DNA of 55,070 nucleotides from Agrobacterium genomosp. 13 str. CFBP 6927. GTDB lineage: Bacteria > Pseudomonadota > Alphaproteobacteria > Rhizobiales > Rhizobiaceae. The translations under genes were made by a program, and so were the position numbers. A model generated the notes under the pieces. The model was not told the origin of the DNA and did not search any database. It was given only the letters and a program-made list of their open reading frames with translations. Below, piece after piece: positions 9,293-19,744 of the stretch (its first letter is position 1; every line of letters begins with the position of its first letter). The stretch spans positions 262,954 to 318,023 of the forward strand of contig LT009757.1 in the NCBI GenBank assembly GCA_900012615.1. The letters are read 5' to 3'.

Positions 9293-9646
9293 TCATACTC
9301 CGATCCAGAGGAAGCCGAGCGCGAACAATGCCGGCAATGCCTGAATGAACAGGATCTTCATATTGGCTGTCATGGCGCCGAAAATACCGGCCACCAGAAC
9401 GCAGGTGAGGAAGAACACCTTGAAACTCAGCCCTTCATCGCCCTGCATCAGCCCATAGATCAGCCCCGCCGCCAGAAACCCGTTATAAAGGCCCTGATTG
9501 GCGGCCAGCACTTTCGTCTGCCGGGCAAAATCCGCAGAAAGGCCGAAGGCTTTGCGGCCAGCGGGCTTTTCCCACAGCAGCATTTCCAGAATGACGATGT
9601 AGATGTGGATGGCCGCAACCACGGCAATCAGAATGCTGGCGATCAT
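9293..9646 (-). CDS. DUF1304 small membrane protein
   Basis: This 117-residue hydrophobic protein has four predicted membrane helices, starting with MIASILIAVVAAIHIYIVIL. It contains the DUF1304 pattern (HIYIVILEMLLW, NQGLYNGFLAAGLIYG). The family has no established function. A good ribosome site (GGAGGAAAG) precedes the ATG. It is the promoter-proximal gene of a two-gene operon with glycerate kinase and is divergent from imuA across 233 bp. It ends with little spare length, so it is intact. Confidence 0.8.
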   Translation of the reverse strand: MIASILIAVVAAIHIYIVILEMLLWEKPAGRKAFGLSADFARQTKVLAANQGLYNGFLAAGLIYGLMQGDEGLSFKVFFLTCVLVAGIFGAMTANMKILFIQALPALFALGFLWIGV

Positions 9647-9826
9647 GGGCGGCTTTCCTCCAAAAACCTTGAGGTCCTGCCTCGGTCGTCTTCATGCGAA
9701 AACAGACGGCCGGCCGGACAATTCCGTTTTAGCGGCGGCACGCATGGCCGCAAGGCCATAATCCCGCTCTTCCCGTGCAAACTGTTGAAGAGCGGCACTG
9801 CATTGCTTGACTCTTTGCTGAAATAA

Positions 9827-9841
9827 GAACAAAACAGGAAC
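9827..9841 (+). promoter_or_regulatory. SOS box (LexA site) of the imuA-imuB-dnaE2 cassette
   Basis: GAAC-AAAACAG-GAAC fits the alphaproteobacterial LexA consensus GAAC-N7-GAAC (equivalent to GTTC-N7-GTTC) perfectly. It lies 39 bp before the imuA ATG. This predicts induction of the cassette by DNA damage. Confidence 0.85.
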
Positions 9842-9879
9842 AATAGAATTGAAAATCCGGAATTGAAACCTGTCATGCC

Positions 9880-10644
9880 ATGCAAAAGCGCGCGGAACAG
9901 TTGCTCGTTGTCGAAGAGCTGCGTGAAAGGCTGGAAAGGATCGGTAACGGGCCTCATCGCCTGCACGAGACCTTGCCTTTCGGCGTGGATGCCATCGACC
10001 ATCACCTGCCGGGAGGCGGGCTGAAGCTCGGTTGCCTGCATGAGGTGAGCGGCGGCGGCAATGGCGCTGCCGATGGCGCGGCGGCCGCCCTTTTTGCGGC
10101 CGGTGTGGCAGCAAGGCTTTCCGGCAAGGTTTTATGGTGTGTCACCCGCCGGGATCTGTTCATGCCGGGGCTGACGCAGGCGGGCCTGTCGCAGAACCGG
10201 GTCATCATCGTTGAATGCCGCGATGAAAAAGGCGTGCTCGACTGTTTCGAGGAAGGCCTTCGCTGCAACGGCTTCGGCGCAGTGATGGGTGAGGTGGCGA
10301 AACTGCCGATGAACGCCTCACGGCGGCTGCAACTGGCAGCGGAAACCTCTGGGGTTACCGGCATCGCCATCCGCCGCTTCCGGCGTCAAGCCGATGCGGC
10401 GCTGTTCGGCGAGCCGACGGCGGCGGTGACCCGCTGGCGCATCTCTGTCCGGCCCTCATCCCCCTTGCCGGTGCCGGGGGTGGGCAGGCCGCGCTGGTTT
10501 CTGGAGCTTTTGCGATGTCGCGGCGGCGAAAGTGCCGAATTTGAAGTGGAAGCCTGTGATGCAAAGGGTCGTCTCGCTCTACCTGCCGACATGGTCGACG
10601 GATCGTTTCCGGCGTCTTTCGGGCAAGGACGCGCCGCCGGTTGA
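9880..10644 (+). CDS. imuA: ImuA, RecA-like mutasome accessory protein
   Basis: The 254-residue protein is distantly related to RecA/SulA. Recognisable segments are LPFGVDAIDHHLPGGGLKLGCLHEV near residues 32-55 and VLWCVTRRDLFMPGLTQAGL, typical of ImuA. It lacks a canonical Walker A. It acts with ImuB and DnaE2 in damage-induced mutagenesis and is thought to modulate RecA and the mutasome. It is the first gene of the cassette and follows a perfect SOS box. Its 3' end overlaps the start of imuB by about 86 bp, so translation is likely coupled. Confidence 0.9.
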   Translation: MQKRAEQLLVVEELRERLERIGNGPHRLHETLPFGVDAIDHHLPGGGLKLGCLHEVSGGGNGAADGAAAALFAAGVAARLSGKVLWCVTRRDLFMPGLTQAGLSQNRVIIVECRDEKGVLDCFEEGLRCNGFGAVMGEVAKLPMNASRRLQLAAETSGVTGIAIRRFRRQADAALFGEPTAAVTRWRISVRPSSPLPVPGVGRPRWFLELLRCRGGESAEFEVEACDAKGRLALPADMVDGSFPASFGQGRAAG

Positions 10645-12076
10645 AAAGCCTCTGGTCATGATCGGCCGCCAGGGCAGCCGCCGGCTGGTGCTGGCGCTCG
10701 ACAAGGCGGCAAAGGCGGCCGGCATCCGGCCCGGCACGCCGGTCAGCAAGGCGCAGGCGCTGGTGCCGGGCCTTATCGTGGAAGATATGGATACGGCTGG
10801 TGATGCCCGCGCCCTGCAGCAGCTGGCCTTTCATTTCCTGCGCATCTATGCCCCCATCGTTGCCGCCGACCCGCCGGACGGGCTGGTGCTGGACACGGCG
10901 GGGGCGGACCATCTGCACGGCAATGAGGCGCTGATGCTGAGCGGCATGGTCAACCGCCTGCATGCCGCAGGCTTTGCCGCCCGCGCCGCCATTGCCGACA
11001 GCTGGGGTGCGGCCCATGCGCTGGCCCGTTTCGGCCGTGAGGAAATCAGCATCGTGCCACCGGGCGGGCAGCGGGTGGCGGTTAGCGGCTTGCCATTGGC
11101 CGCGCTCAGGCTGGAAGAGCGTATTGTTTCCGGGCTGAAGGTGCTCGGTTTCCGCAGCATCGGCGAGCTGGCCGATGCCCCGCGCGCGCCGCTGACCCTG
11201 CGTTTCGGCCCCGAACTCGTCCGCCGTCTTTCCCAGGCTTTCGGAGAGATCGGCGAACCCATTGAACCGGTGCGCGTGGCCGAGCTGGTGGAGGTGCGGT
11301 GCGCCTTTCCCGAACCCATTGCAGCGGCGGAGACGATTGCCCGTTATACACAAAAACTGGTTATGGAGCTTTGTGTCGCGCTGGAAAAGCGCGGCCTTGG
11401 CGCCCGCCGTGTCGATCTGGTGCTGCACCGGGTGGATAGCGGCCTGCAGGCGGTGCGGGCAGGCACCTCCAGACCGGTGCGTGATGTCAAACAGCTTGTC
11501 CGGCTTCTGACCGACCGTATCGACACCATCGATCCCGGCTTCGGCATCGAGATGATGGTGCTGACTGCCACCCATGCCGAGCCGCTTGTCGCCGCGCAGG
11601 CCCGATCCTCGCTTCTGGAGGAAGGCCGTGCGGACATCGCCGATACGGTCGATGTCATTCTCAATCGCGGCCACCGGGTCTATCGTTATGCGGCGGTGGC
11701 AAGCGATGTGCCGGAACGCTCCCTTACCCCCGTTGCGGCGCTTGCGCCTGAGGATACGCTCGGCTGGCCCGGCCACTGGCCGCGTCCGGTCAGGCTTTTT
11801 GCAAGGCCGGAACCCATCGAGACGCTGGCGCTGCTGCCGGATCATCCGCCGCGTTATTTCCTCTGGAAAGGCGTGCGCCACAATGTGCGGCGCGCCGACG
11901 GGCCGGAGCGGGTGTTCGGCGAATGGTGGAAACGCGACCGGGAAAAGGCCGCCGTACGCGATTATTTCATGGTGGAAAACGAAGGCGGCGAGCGCTTCTG
12001 GATTTTCCGCTCCGGTGACGGCGAACATGCGGAAACGGGCTCGCAGGGCTGGTTCATCCACGGGGTTTTCGCATGA
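10559..12076 (+). CDS. imuB: ImuB, catalytically inactive Y-family polymerase homologue
   Basis: The 505-residue protein is related to Y-family DNA polymerases. The region that carries the first catalytic Asp in true polymerases reads [14 protein letters not shown], and the later acidic motif reads [11 protein letters not shown], so the metal-binding acids are absent as expected for ImuB. It acts as the hub that connects DnaE2, ImuA and the beta clamp. ATG 10559 is preferred over 10532 because [12 protein letters not shown] is the usual family start. It overlaps imuA upstream and dnaE2 downstream (ATGA). Confidence 0.88.
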   Translation: MQRVVSLYLPTWSTDRFRRLSGKDAPPVEKPLVMIGRQGSRRLVLALDKAAKAAGIRPGTPVSKAQALVPGLIVEDMDTAGDARALQQLAFHFLRIYAPIVAADPPDGLVLDTAGADHLHGNEALMLSGMVNRLHAAGFAARAAIADSWGAAHALARFGREEISIVPPGGQRVAVSGLPLAALRLEERIVSGLKVLGFRSIGELADAPRAPLTLRFGPELVRRLSQAFGEIGEPIEPVRVAELVEVRCAFPEPIAAAETIARYTQKLVMELCVALEKRGLGARRVDLVLHRVDSGLQAVRAGTSRPVRDVKQLVRLLTDRIDTIDPGFGIEMMVLTATHAEPLVAAQARSSLLEEGRADIADTVDVILNRGHRVYRYAAVASDVPERSLTPVAALAPEDTLGWPGHWPRPVRLFARPEPIETLALLPDHPPRYFLWKGVRHNVRRADGPERVFGEWWKRDREKAAVRDYFMVENEGGERFWIFRSGDGEHAETGSQGWFIHGVFA

Positions 12077-15000
12077 ATACGCCGCTTTATGCCGAACTGC
12101 AGGTGACCACGCATTTCTCCTTCCTGCGCGGCGCAAGCTCCTGTGAGGAGCTGTTCGAACAGGCGAAAAATCTCGGCATCCAGACGCTGGGCATCGTGGA
12201 TCGCAACAGCCTTGCGGGCATTCCCCGCGCTTATGAAGCCGCCAATAATCATGGCATCCGCCTCGTCATCGGCTGCCGGCTTGATCTGGATGATGATATC
12301 TCCGTGCTTGCCTATCCCATGGATCGCCCGGCCTACGGACGGCTGTGCCGGCTGCTTTCCGTCGGCAAGAAAAGGGGTGGCAAGGGCAAATGCCGGCTGA
12401 CATGGGATGACCTCGTCGCCTATGGCGAAGGCCTGATCGTGGTGCTGCTCGCTGACCTCGCGGATGATCTTTGCGCACTGCGGCTGCGACGTCTCAAAGC
12501 TGCCTTTGCCGACAGGGCCTATATGGCGCTCAGCCTCCGAAGACGCCCCAACGACCAGATGCGGCTTTTCGAACTGTCGACTATGGCGGAAGCGGCTGGT
12601 GTGCCGACCGTGGTGACCAATGACGTGCTGTTTCATGTGCCCGAGCGGCGCATGCTGCAGGATGTCGTCACCTGCATCAGGCACAATTGCACCATCGACG
12701 AGGCGGGTTTTCGGCGCGAACGCCATGCCGACCGCTATATGAAGCCGCCGCAGGAAATGCACCGGCTGTTTGCCCGCTACCCCGAGGCGCTGGCCCGCAG
12801 TCTTGAAATTGCGAAACGCTGCACCTTTTCGCTGAAAGAACTGGTCTATCAATATCCAGAGGAGCGCACCCTGCCGGGGCTGACAGCGCAGCAGGCGTTG
12901 GAAAAACTGGTCTGGGAGGCGGTGCCGGGGCGGTATCCGCATGGTTTGCCGGAGAAGGTGGAAAAGGCGTTGCATCATGAGCTGGCGGTTGTCGGCAGGC
13001 TGCAATATGCCTCCTATTTCCTGACCGTGAATGCCATTGTCCGTTATGCGCGCTCAAAAGATATTCTATGCCAGGGACGTGGTTCGGCCGCCAATTCGGT
13101 TATCTGTTTTGTGCTCGGCATCACCGCCATCGATCCTGCCCTCTTCAGCAATCTCGTCTTCGAACGTTTCGTTTCCGAAAACCGGGGCGAGCCGCCGGAT
13201 ATCGACGTGGATTTTGAACATCAGCGGCGCGAGGAGGTCATCCAGTGGGTCTATGACACTTACGGCCGTGACAAGGCAGCGCTCTGCTCCGTTGTTACCC
13301 GTTATCGCGGGCGTGGGGCGCTGCGCGATGTCGGCAAGGTTCTGGGCCTGCCGGAAGATCTGACGAAGCTTTTGTCCTCGCAGGTCTGGCGCTGGAGCGA
13401 GGGGGTGGGCGAAAAGCAGGTGAAGGAGCTGAACCTCAATATGGAGGATCGCCGCCTGAAGCTTGCCTTCGAACTGGCCAACCAGCTTGTCGGCACACCG
13501 CGCCATCACAGCCAGCATCCGGGCGGCTTTGTTCTGACCCATGACCGGCTGGACGAACTGGTGCCGATCGAACCCGCCGCCATGGACGACCGCCAGATCA
13601 TCGAATGGGACAAGGACGATATCGATGTCGTGAAGTTCATGAAGATGGATTGCCTGGCGCTTGGCATGCTCTCCTGCATGAAGCGCGGCTTCGACATGCT
13701 GGAGGCACGCACGGGAGAGAAATACGATCTCGCCGCCATGCCGCCGGATGACAAACCCACCTATGCCATGATCCAGAAGGCCGATACGCTCGGCACGTTC
13801 CAGATTGAAAGCCGGGCGCAGATGTCGATGCTGCCGCGCCTGAGGCCGAAGGAGTTTTACGACCTCGTCATTCAGGTCGCCATCGTTCGCCCCGGCCCCA
13901 TTCAGGGGGATATGGTCCATCCCTATCTACGCCGCCGGCAGGGAAAGGAGCCGGTCCTTTTTCCGAAAAAAGAACTTGAAAGCGTCTTGGGAAAGACGAT
14001 GGGTGTTCCGCTGTTTCAGGAGCAGGCGATGCGGATCGCCATGGATTGCGCCGGCTTCACCGCGGATGAGGCTGACCAGCTGCGCCGCGCCATGGCGACT
14101 TTCAAGAATGCCGGCACCATTTCCAAATTCAGGGAAAAGCTCGTCACGGGCATGGTGGAGCGCGGTTATGAGCAGGAATTCGCCGAACGTATCTTCAAAC
14201 AGCTCGAAGGTTTCGGCAGCTATGGTTTTCCCGAAAGCCACGCGGCATCCTTCGCGCTGATCGCCTATGCCTCCTCATGGCTGAAGTGCCATCATCCCGA
14301 TATTTTCTGTACGGCGCTTCTCAACTCGCAGCCCATGGGGTTTTATGCCCCGGCGCAGATCGTGCGCGATGCGCGCGACCATGGTGTGGAGGTGCGCCCG
14401 GTCTGCGTTAATAACAGCCGCTTCGACTGCGTGCTGGAACCGACCGGCAAGACGGACACCAATGGCAAAGAACGTTATGCCGTGCGGCTCGGCATGCGTC
14501 TGGTGAAGGGGCTTTCCAACAAACACGCTGCCGATATCGTCGCCGGCCGGCAGGACCGGGCTTTTGCCTCGGTGGATGATCTCTGGCGAAGGGCCGGCGT
14601 TCCTGCCGCTGCCCTCGTCTGCCTTGCGGAAGCGGATGCCTTTCTGCCGTCGCTTTCGCTTGCCAGACGCGAGGCGCTCTGGGCCATCAAGGCTTTGCGG
14701 GATGAGCCGCTGCCGCTTTTTGCCGCCGCCGCCAGCCGGGAAAATGCTGTCGTGGACGAGCTTCAGGAACCGGCCGTCGCGCTCAGGCCCATGACGGATG
14801 GCGGCGAGGTGGTGCAGGATTACGGTCATGTGGGGCTCACCCTGCGCGAACATCCCATGACCTTCCTGCGGCGCGATCTTTCCCGCCGCCGCATCGTTAC
14901 CTGCGCGGAGGCGGTGCGTGTGCGTGACGGCACATGGCTGGAAACGGCGGGTCTGGTGCTGGTGCGCCAGCGCCCCGGCTCGGCCAAGGGCGTGATATTC

Positions 15001-15351
15001 ATGACGCTGGAGGACGAGACGGGCATTGCCAATGCGGTGCTGTGGGTCAAGACCTTCGAAAAATACCGGCGTGTGGTTCTGTCCGCCGGCATGGTCGGCA
15101 TTTACGGCAAGATCCAGCGGGAGGGCGAGGTGGTGCATCTGGTCGCCCACCGGCTGACCGATCTGTCAGAGGCTCTGGCAAGCGTGGGCGAACGCAACCA
15201 CGCATTCCCCCTGCCGCATGGGCGTGGCGATGAGTTCCACCACGGCATGCCGCCGGAAGATCATCGCACTATTAAGAAACGCCCGCCGCCTACAGTCGAT
15301 GATGAAGATGATGTGGAGCGGATAAAGGTCATTTCCCGCAATTTTCATTGA
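12073..15351 (+). CDS. dnaE2: Error-prone DNA polymerase DnaE2 (ImuC)
   Basis: This 1092-residue C-family polymerase has an N-terminal PHP domain ([21 protein letters not shown]), a catalytic palm with [16 protein letters not shown] around residue 375 and a C-terminal OB-fold ([17 protein letters not shown]...[15 protein letters not shown]). The length matches DnaE2 and is shorter than the replicative DnaE1. It carries out translesion synthesis and induced mutagenesis with ImuA and ImuB. The ATG overlaps the imuB stop codon, so all three genes share the SOS promoter. The C-terminus ends 14 bp before the convergent methyltransferase gene, with no obvious terminator between them. Confidence 0.93.
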   Translation: MNTPLYAELQVTTHFSFLRGASSCEELFEQAKNLGIQTLGIVDRNSLAGIPRAYEAANNHGIRLVIGCRLDLDDDISVLAYPMDRPAYGRLCRLLSVGKKRGGKGKCRLTWDDLVAYGEGLIVVLLADLADDLCALRLRRLKAAFADRAYMALSLRRRPNDQMRLFELSTMAEAAGVPTVVTNDVLFHVPERRMLQDVVTCIRHNCTIDEAGFRRERHADRYMKPPQEMHRLFARYPEALARSLEIAKRCTFSLKELVYQYPEERTLPGLTAQQALEKLVWEAVPGRYPHGLPEKVEKALHHELAVVGRLQYASYFLTVNAIVRYARSKDILCQGRGSAANSVICFVLGITAIDPALFSNLVFERFVSENRGEPPDIDVDFEHQRREEVIQWVYDTYGRDKAALCSVVTRYRGRGALRDVGKVLGLPEDLTKLLSSQVWRWSEGVGEKQVKELNLNMEDRRLKLAFELANQLVGTPRHHSQHPGGFVLTHDRLDELVPIEPAAMDDRQIIEWDKDDIDVVKFMKMDCLALGMLSCMKRGFDMLEARTGEKYDLAAMPPDDKPTYAMIQKADTLGTFQIESRAQMSMLPRLRPKEFYDLVIQVAIVRPGPIQGDMVHPYLRRRQGKEPVLFPKKELESVLGKTMGVPLFQEQAMRIAMDCAGFTADEADQLRRAMATFKNAGTISKFREKLVTGMVERGYEQEFAERIFKQLEGFGSYGFPESHAASFALIAYASSWLKCHHPDIFCTALLNSQPMGFYAPAQIVRDARDHGVEVRPVCVNNSRFDCVLEPTGKTDTNGKERYAVRLGMRLVKGLSNKHAADIVAGRQDRAFASVDDLWRRAGVPAAALVCLAEADAFLPSLSLARREALWAIKALRDEPLPLFAAAASRENAVVDELQEPAVALRPMTDGGEVVQDYGHVGLTLREHPMTFLRRDLSRRRIVTCAEAVRVRDGTWLETAGLVLVRQRPGSAKGVIFMTLEDETGIANAVLWVKTFEKYRRVVLSAGMVGIYGKIQREGEVVHLVAHRLTDLSEALASVGERNHAFPLPHGRGDEFHHGMPPEDHRTIKKRPPPTVDDEDDVERIKVISRNFH

Positions 15352-15365
15352 AAAGGCGGTTCAGA

Positions 15366-16004
15366 TTATCTTTTACGCGCCACGATATAAGGCCGCTTGT
15401 CATTGCCCTTTGTCGCGTGGAATTCCGTGGCCAGAATGTCGAAGCCTCCGGCTGTTATATGCCGGCTCAACTCGGTGGCGGTGAAGATGCCGGCATAGGG
15501 GGCCTTGCCGATTGCGCGCATGGCCGGCAACACAAGGCGGATAAACGGATTCATATCCCCGACGCAGGGTGTCTTGGTGATGAACAGCCCCTGCGGGGCA
15601 AGCAGGGAATGTATGTGCTGTAATGCACCGGGCAGGTCACGGACTAGATGAAGATAATTGAAACCCAGAACCGCGTTAAACTGCGCGGGGTGAGGCACAA
15701 GCGTTTCCACGGTCGCAATGCTGAAAACGAGGTTGGTGAGAGAGCCGGCGGCGTGTTTTCTTTCCTGCGCAATCGCAATCATGTCCGTGGAAATATCCGT
15801 CGCAAGATAGTCTTTGACACCGCCTGCCAGCCGGATTGCCGTTGTCCCGGTGCCGCAGCCCAGTTCCAATATACTGTCTTCCGGCCTCAGCAGGCCGCGG
15901 GTTCGCTCCAGCGTGCGCTCATATCCCGCTTCATCCGCAATCCTGCCTTCGGCATATTTCCGCGCTGTCCGGTTCCAGAAACGGGCGTCGTCGGCAATGC
16001 TCAT
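15366..16004 (-). CDS. Class I SAM-dependent methyltransferase
   Basis: The 212-residue protein has motif I ILELGCGTG at residues 45-53, the acidic loop LATDIS and later NAVLGFNYLHLVRDLPGALQHIHSLLAPQGLF, all typical of UbiE/Tam-like small-molecule methyltransferases. The substrate cannot be read from the sequence. It lies convergent with dnaE2 and downstream of the AraC gene on the same strand, with a 58-bp gap. Joint transcription with the AraC gene is possible but not shown. Confidence 0.8.
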   Translation of the reverse strand: MSIADDARFWNRTARKYAEGRIADEAGYERTLERTRGLLRPEDSILELGCGTGTTAIRLAGGVKDYLATDISTDMIAIAQERKHAAGSLTNLVFSIATVETLVPHPAQFNAVLGFNYLHLVRDLPGALQHIHSLLAPQGLFITKTPCVGDMNPFIRLVLPAMRAIGKAPYAGIFTATELSRHITAGGFDILATEFHATKGNDKRPYIVARKR

Positions 16005-16062
16005 GGTGGTTGTTCCCCGGACGGCGTCTCAAGCGATATCTTATCCGGCTTGTTTGAAGCTT

Positions 16063-17001
16063 TTAAGCCGCATCCTCCAGCCCTGCCGTGTCCTTCCTGC
16101 GGAACTGGCTGGGTGGTGCGCCGATCACGCGTTTGAAAGCGCGGCTGAAGGAGGCTTCGGAATCGTAGCCGAGTTTTTCCGCCGCCAGCGTCACACGCAT
16201 GCCTTCGCGCAGCCATAGCCGCGCCTGATGCATGCGAATGCGCACCACATAACGCGCCGGGCTCTCCCCCACCACGCGGGTGAAGCGTTCCGCAAAACTG
16301 GACCGGGATGCGCCCATCAGCGAGGCAAGCTCTTCCACGCTCCAGTCCTTTTCGGGGGTGAGATGGATCGCCGCCAGCACCCGCCCAAGTTCGGGATTGC
16401 GCACGGCGGCAAGCCAGCCGCTGGAATCGCCGCAGCCATGTTCCACCCATGTGCGGATCAGGGTCGCCGTCAGGACATCGGCAAGCCGTGCCAGAATGCC
16501 CCCGGCGCCAACGCGGTTCAGTTCCACCTCGCGCGCCATGGCTTCCAGGAGATGCGGAATGGCCGGATCGCTTTTGGCAAGATCGCTGGTCAGCATCACA
16601 TCCGGCATCAGCTGCAGCAGCGGATGCAGATTATCCATGTTGAAACGCATCGAGGCCGTGAACGCCACCGTGTCGCCGCCGGCGCTGGCGCATTGCATGT
16701 CGAAAATGCCCTGGCACACTTCCTTTTTGCCGAAGCGATCGAACAGGGCGGGCGTCACACCCTCGCCGCTGCCCAGCACATGGGCGTGGCCGCGGGGCAG
16801 AAGCACCGCATCGCCACATGTCAGCGTCAGCCACTCCCCGGAAGGTTTCTGCAATTTGGCCTGTCCCACGCCAATGAAATGAAATCGCGCCGCCTCCTGT
16901 TCGGGAAAGGCCGTCGCCCAGGGCGTAGCCATGCGGCAGCGGCCATATTCGACGCCATCAAGCCTGAGACCTCGCAGCATTTCCGTCAGGGCATCGTTCA
17001 T
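16063..17001 (-). CDS. AraC-family transcriptional regulator with cupin sensor domain
   Basis: The 312-residue protein has an N-terminal cupin-type effector domain of the AraC_binding_2/cupin_6 type (FHFIGVGQAKLQKP...GDAVLLPRGHAHVLG). Its C-terminal double helix-turn-helix includes WSVEELASLMGASRSSFAERFTRVVGESPARYV and LAAEKLGYDSEASFSRAFKRVIGAPPSQFRR. It is divergent from the NepI-like exporter gene across 180 bp, which makes it the probable local activator of that gene. The ligand is unknown. Confidence 0.85.
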   Translation of the reverse strand: MNDALTEMLRGLRLDGVEYGRCRMATPWATAFPEQEAARFHFIGVGQAKLQKPSGEWLTLTCGDAVLLPRGHAHVLGSGEGVTPALFDRFGKKEVCQGIFDMQCASAGGDTVAFTASMRFNMDNLHPLLQLMPDVMLTSDLAKSDPAIPHLLEAMAREVELNRVGAGGILARLADVLTATLIRTWVEHGCGDSSGWLAAVRNPELGRVLAAIHLTPEKDWSVEELASLMGASRSSFAERFTRVVGESPARYVVRIRMHQARLWLREGMRVTLAAEKLGYDSEASFSRAFKRVIGAPPSQFRRKDTAGLEDAA

Positions 17002-17181
17002 GACATCTCACAAATTCGGACGTTTGGTTAAGGAATAAGGATTTTCTAGCATGGAAACGCCAGCCTGTCACGCATAGCTTACGACCATCGATTTGCAGGC
17101 GATGGACCGGCCTCCCCCGGCCTCATCGTTTCGCCATTCCGTTTCAGAGCGTATTCCCGCAATGCGCATCAGGAGATTTTC

Positions 17182-18399
17182 ATGAATAGCCGGACAATCA
17201 ACGAACTTAAATATACGCCGCGCAAGACAGAGCCGGATGCGAAATGGGCCGCCGTGGTTTCGCTTTCACTCGGCGTCTTCGGGCTGGTGACGGCGGAATT
17301 TCTGCCGGTCAGCCTTTTGACGCCGCTATCGGCCGATCTTTCCATCAGTTCCGGCATTGCCGGCCAGTCCATCACCGTCACCGCGCTGGTTGCGGCGGTG
17401 GCTGGTCCCGGCGTCGTCATCGGCACACGCAGCATCGATCGCCGCTGGACCCTGCTCGGGCTTACCACGCTGCTGATCATTTCCAGCACGCTTGCCGCCT
17501 TTGCCAACGGTCTTTTCATGCTGTTTGCATCACGCGTTCTGCTCGGCATCGGCCTTGGCGGTTTCTGGGCCATGTCGGCGGCGCTGGCGCTGAGGCTTGT
17601 TCCGCTGGATAAGATGCCACGCGCCATGGCCATCATTCTGACGGGTGTTTCGGTTGCCACCGTCTGCGCCGCCCCCGTGGGCGCGTGGATAGGGGCAACG
17701 CTTGGTTGGCGTGCGGCCTTCGTCGTTGCCGGCGTGCTTGGCGTCATTGCACTTCTCGTGCAATTGCTCACCGTTCCGTCCCTGCCGCCAGCCGGTGCGC
17801 CCGGTCTTGCCACCATGTTCCGGCTGCTACAGCGCCCGCAGGTCAGGATCGGCCTTCTGACGACGCTGTTCATCGTCGCAGGTCACTTTGCCGGCTTCAC
17901 CTATGTCCGTCCGTTCCTCGAAGAGGTGCCGCACCTTGGCGTCGAGGCGATCTCGCTGGTCCTGCTGGTTTACGGTATCGGTGGTTTCTTCGGTAATCTC
18001 TTCGGCGGTTTCCTCGCCGAGAAAAATACGGCATGGGCGGTGACGTTCGCCGCCACCCTGATCGCCGCATCCGCCTCTGTTCTGGTGATTGCCGGCGCAT
18101 CGCCCCTTGTCGCCGGTCTCGCCATCGCCTCCTGGGGCTTCGCTTTCGGCGCACTTCCGGTCAGTGTGCAGAGCTTCATCACGAGGGTTGCTTCAGACGA
18201 GGCCGAAAGCGCCGGCGCCCTGCTGCTCACCACCTTCCAGATCGCCATCTCCAGCGGTGCGGTTCTGGGCGGCCTGCTGATCGACCTTCAGGGCGCAACC
18301 ATGGTCTTCGTCTTCGTGGCCATAGCGGCACTCCTCGGCGCATCGCTCATGGCATCCCGCCGTGGCGTGGTGCCGCAGGTCGAAGCCTCGCAAATATAA
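17182..18399 (+). CDS. MFS exporter, NepI (purine ribonucleoside efflux)-like
   Basis: This 405-residue major-facilitator protein has about 12 hydrophobic segments. LGVFGLVTAEFLPVSLLTPL, then ISSGIAGQSITVTALVA, GGFWAMSAALALRLVP and a TFRLLQRP-like loop (MFRLLQRPQVRIG) follow E. coli NepI closely as I recall it. NepI exports inosine and 6-mercaptopurine ribosides; related DHA1 exporters move sugars or drugs. AGGAG lies just before the ATG. It is divergent from an AraC regulator and followed by a strong terminator, so it is a single-gene unit. Confidence 0.82.
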   Translation: MNSRTINELKYTPRKTEPDAKWAAVVSLSLGVFGLVTAEFLPVSLLTPLSADLSISSGIAGQSITVTALVAAVAGPGVVIGTRSIDRRWTLLGLTTLLIISSTLAAFANGLFMLFASRVLLGIGLGGFWAMSAALALRLVPLDKMPRAMAIILTGVSVATVCAAPVGAWIGATLGWRAAFVVAGVLGVIALLVQLLTVPSLPPAGAPGLATMFRLLQRPQVRIGLLTTLFIVAGHFAGFTYVRPFLEEVPHLGVEAISLVLLVYGIGGFFGNLFGGFLAEKNTAWAVTFAATLIAASASVLVIAGASPLVAGLAIASWGFAFGALPVSVQSFITRVASDEAESAGALLLTTFQIAISSGAVLGGLLIDLQGATMVFVFVAIAALLGASLMASRRGVVPQVEASQI

Positions 18400-18414
18400 G
18401 ATACCAGTTGCAGA

Positions 18415-18442
18415 AAAGGACCCGCACGCGTGCGGGTCCTTT
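18415..18442 (+). terminator. Rho-independent terminator after the NepI-like gene
   Basis: AAAGGACCCGCACG and its exact reverse complement form a 28-bp perfect palindrome 16 bp after the stop codon. The stem is GC-rich and ends in TTT on both strands. Confidence 0.8.
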
Positions 18443-18535
18443 GATTGATAAGCCGCTGCTCAGCGCCGGAGCCCCAAAAGGCTCGCAGCGCATTTTCAAT
18501 CCGGGTCGGGCATGGCGATCATACCCGATCCCATT

Positions 18536-19723
18536 TCACAATTTCACCCAGCCACCGTTCTTCTTGCCGGATTCGATACAGGCCGTAACAAAGGCAACAC
18601 CTTTGACGCCATCATCGATGGTTGGATAGGTAACCGCCTTGTCCAGCGCAGAGCCTGTGCGGCGGGCCTCAATGGCATGGGCCGCTTCCGTATATATGGT
18701 GGCGAAGGCTTCGAGATAACCTTCCGGATGGCCGGACGGGATGCGGGTGACGCGTGCCGCCGCGGCCCCAGCGCCTGCGCCGCCACGGGTGATGAGCTGC
18801 TTCGGCTCGCCGAGCTTCGTGAACCACAGATAGTTCGGATCGGCCTGCGTCCATTCGATGCCAGCCTTGTCGCCGTAAATGCGGATTTTCAGCCCGTTCT
18901 CGTGGCCAACGGCCACCTGACTGCACCACAAAAGTCCCTTGGCCGCCTGCTTGCCATCCTTCGGCTTGAAGCGCAGCATCACATGGGCATTATCATCCAG
19001 CCGTCGGCCCTCGACAAAGGTGTGCACATCCGCCGCCAGCTCATCCGCTTCCAGACCGGAAATGAAGCAGCCGAGATTATAGGCATGGGTGCCGATATCG
19101 CCGGTGGAACCGCCGACACCGGATTGCGCTGGATCGGTGCGCCAGACGGCCTGTTTCGCACCGGTCTGTTCCACCGCTTCCGTCAGCCAGTCCTGCGGAT
19201 ATTCCATCTGCACCAGACGGATATTGCCAAGTTCACCGGCCTCCACCAGTTCCCGCGCATGCCGCACCATCGGATAACCGGTATAATTATGCGTGAGGAT
19301 GAACAGCGCATCGGCCTTGTCGGCCACCTGCTTCAGCTTTTTGGCATCTTCCAGATTGGAGGTCAGCGGCTTGTCGCAGATGACATGGATGCCGCGCTCC
19401 AGAAACGCCTTTGCGGCGGGATAGTGCACATGATTGGGCGTGACGATTGCCACCGCCTCGATACCGTCTTCGCGAAGGGCCTCTTTTTCGGCCATTTCCT
19501 CGAAGGACCCGTAGCAACGCTCAGGATCGAGCCCGAGTTCGCGGCCCGAGGCAATGGATTTTTCCGGCGTCGAGGACAGGGCGCCCGCCACGAGATCGAA
19601 ACGATTGTCGAGCCGTGCGGCCATGCGGTGAACGCCGCCGATGAATGCGCCCGAACCACCGCCCACCATGCCAAGGCGAATCCGCTTGTTCGCCTTGTCG
19701 GTTGTCTTTCCTTCAATAGCCAT
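18536..19723 (-). CDS. Gfo/Idh/MocA-family NAD(P)-dependent oxidoreductase
   Basis: The 395-residue protein has a Rossmann domain (RLGMVGGGSGAFIGGVHR) and the family's catalytic-region motif CDKPLTSNLEDAKKL, with Lys as the usual general acid/base. GGSTGDIGTHAYNLGCF lines the substrate pocket. Family members oxidise a ring hydroxyl of sugars, inositols or glycosides, often to 3-keto forms. A good ribosome site (GGGGAGAT) precedes the ATG. It is the last gene of the minus-strand run binding protein - two permeases - ATPase - TIM-barrel - this gene, so it probably processes the imported sugar. The substrate is unknown. Confidence 0.85.
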   Translation of the reverse strand: MAIEGKTTDKANKRIRLGMVGGGSGAFIGGVHRMAARLDNRFDLVAGALSSTPEKSIASGRELGLDPERCYGSFEEMAEKEALREDGIEAVAIVTPNHVHYPAAKAFLERGIHVICDKPLTSNLEDAKKLKQVADKADALFILTHNYTGYPMVRHARELVEAGELGNIRLVQMEYPQDWLTEAVEQTGAKQAVWRTDPAQSGVGGSTGDIGTHAYNLGCFISGLEADELAADVHTFVEGRRLDDNAHVMLRFKPKDGKQAAKGLLWCSQVAVGHENGLKIRIYGDKAGIEWTQADPNYLWFTKLGEPKQLITRGGAGAGAAAARVTRIPSGHPEGYLEAFATIYTEAAHAIEARRTGSALDKAVTYPTIDDGVKGVAFVTACIESGKKNGGWVKL

Positions 19724-19744
19724 AATATCTCCCCTGAAATGCTT

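Noticed and set aside
10559..12076. Inactivated DNA polymerase IV pseudogene
   Set aside because: The loss of catalytic acids is the normal state of ImuB, and the gene is intact and placed between imuA and dnaE2.
10355..12136. 593-codon minus-strand frame over imuA and imuB
   Set aside because: It is antisense to the well-conserved imuB and is rich in His, Arg and Gln, as antisense shadows are.
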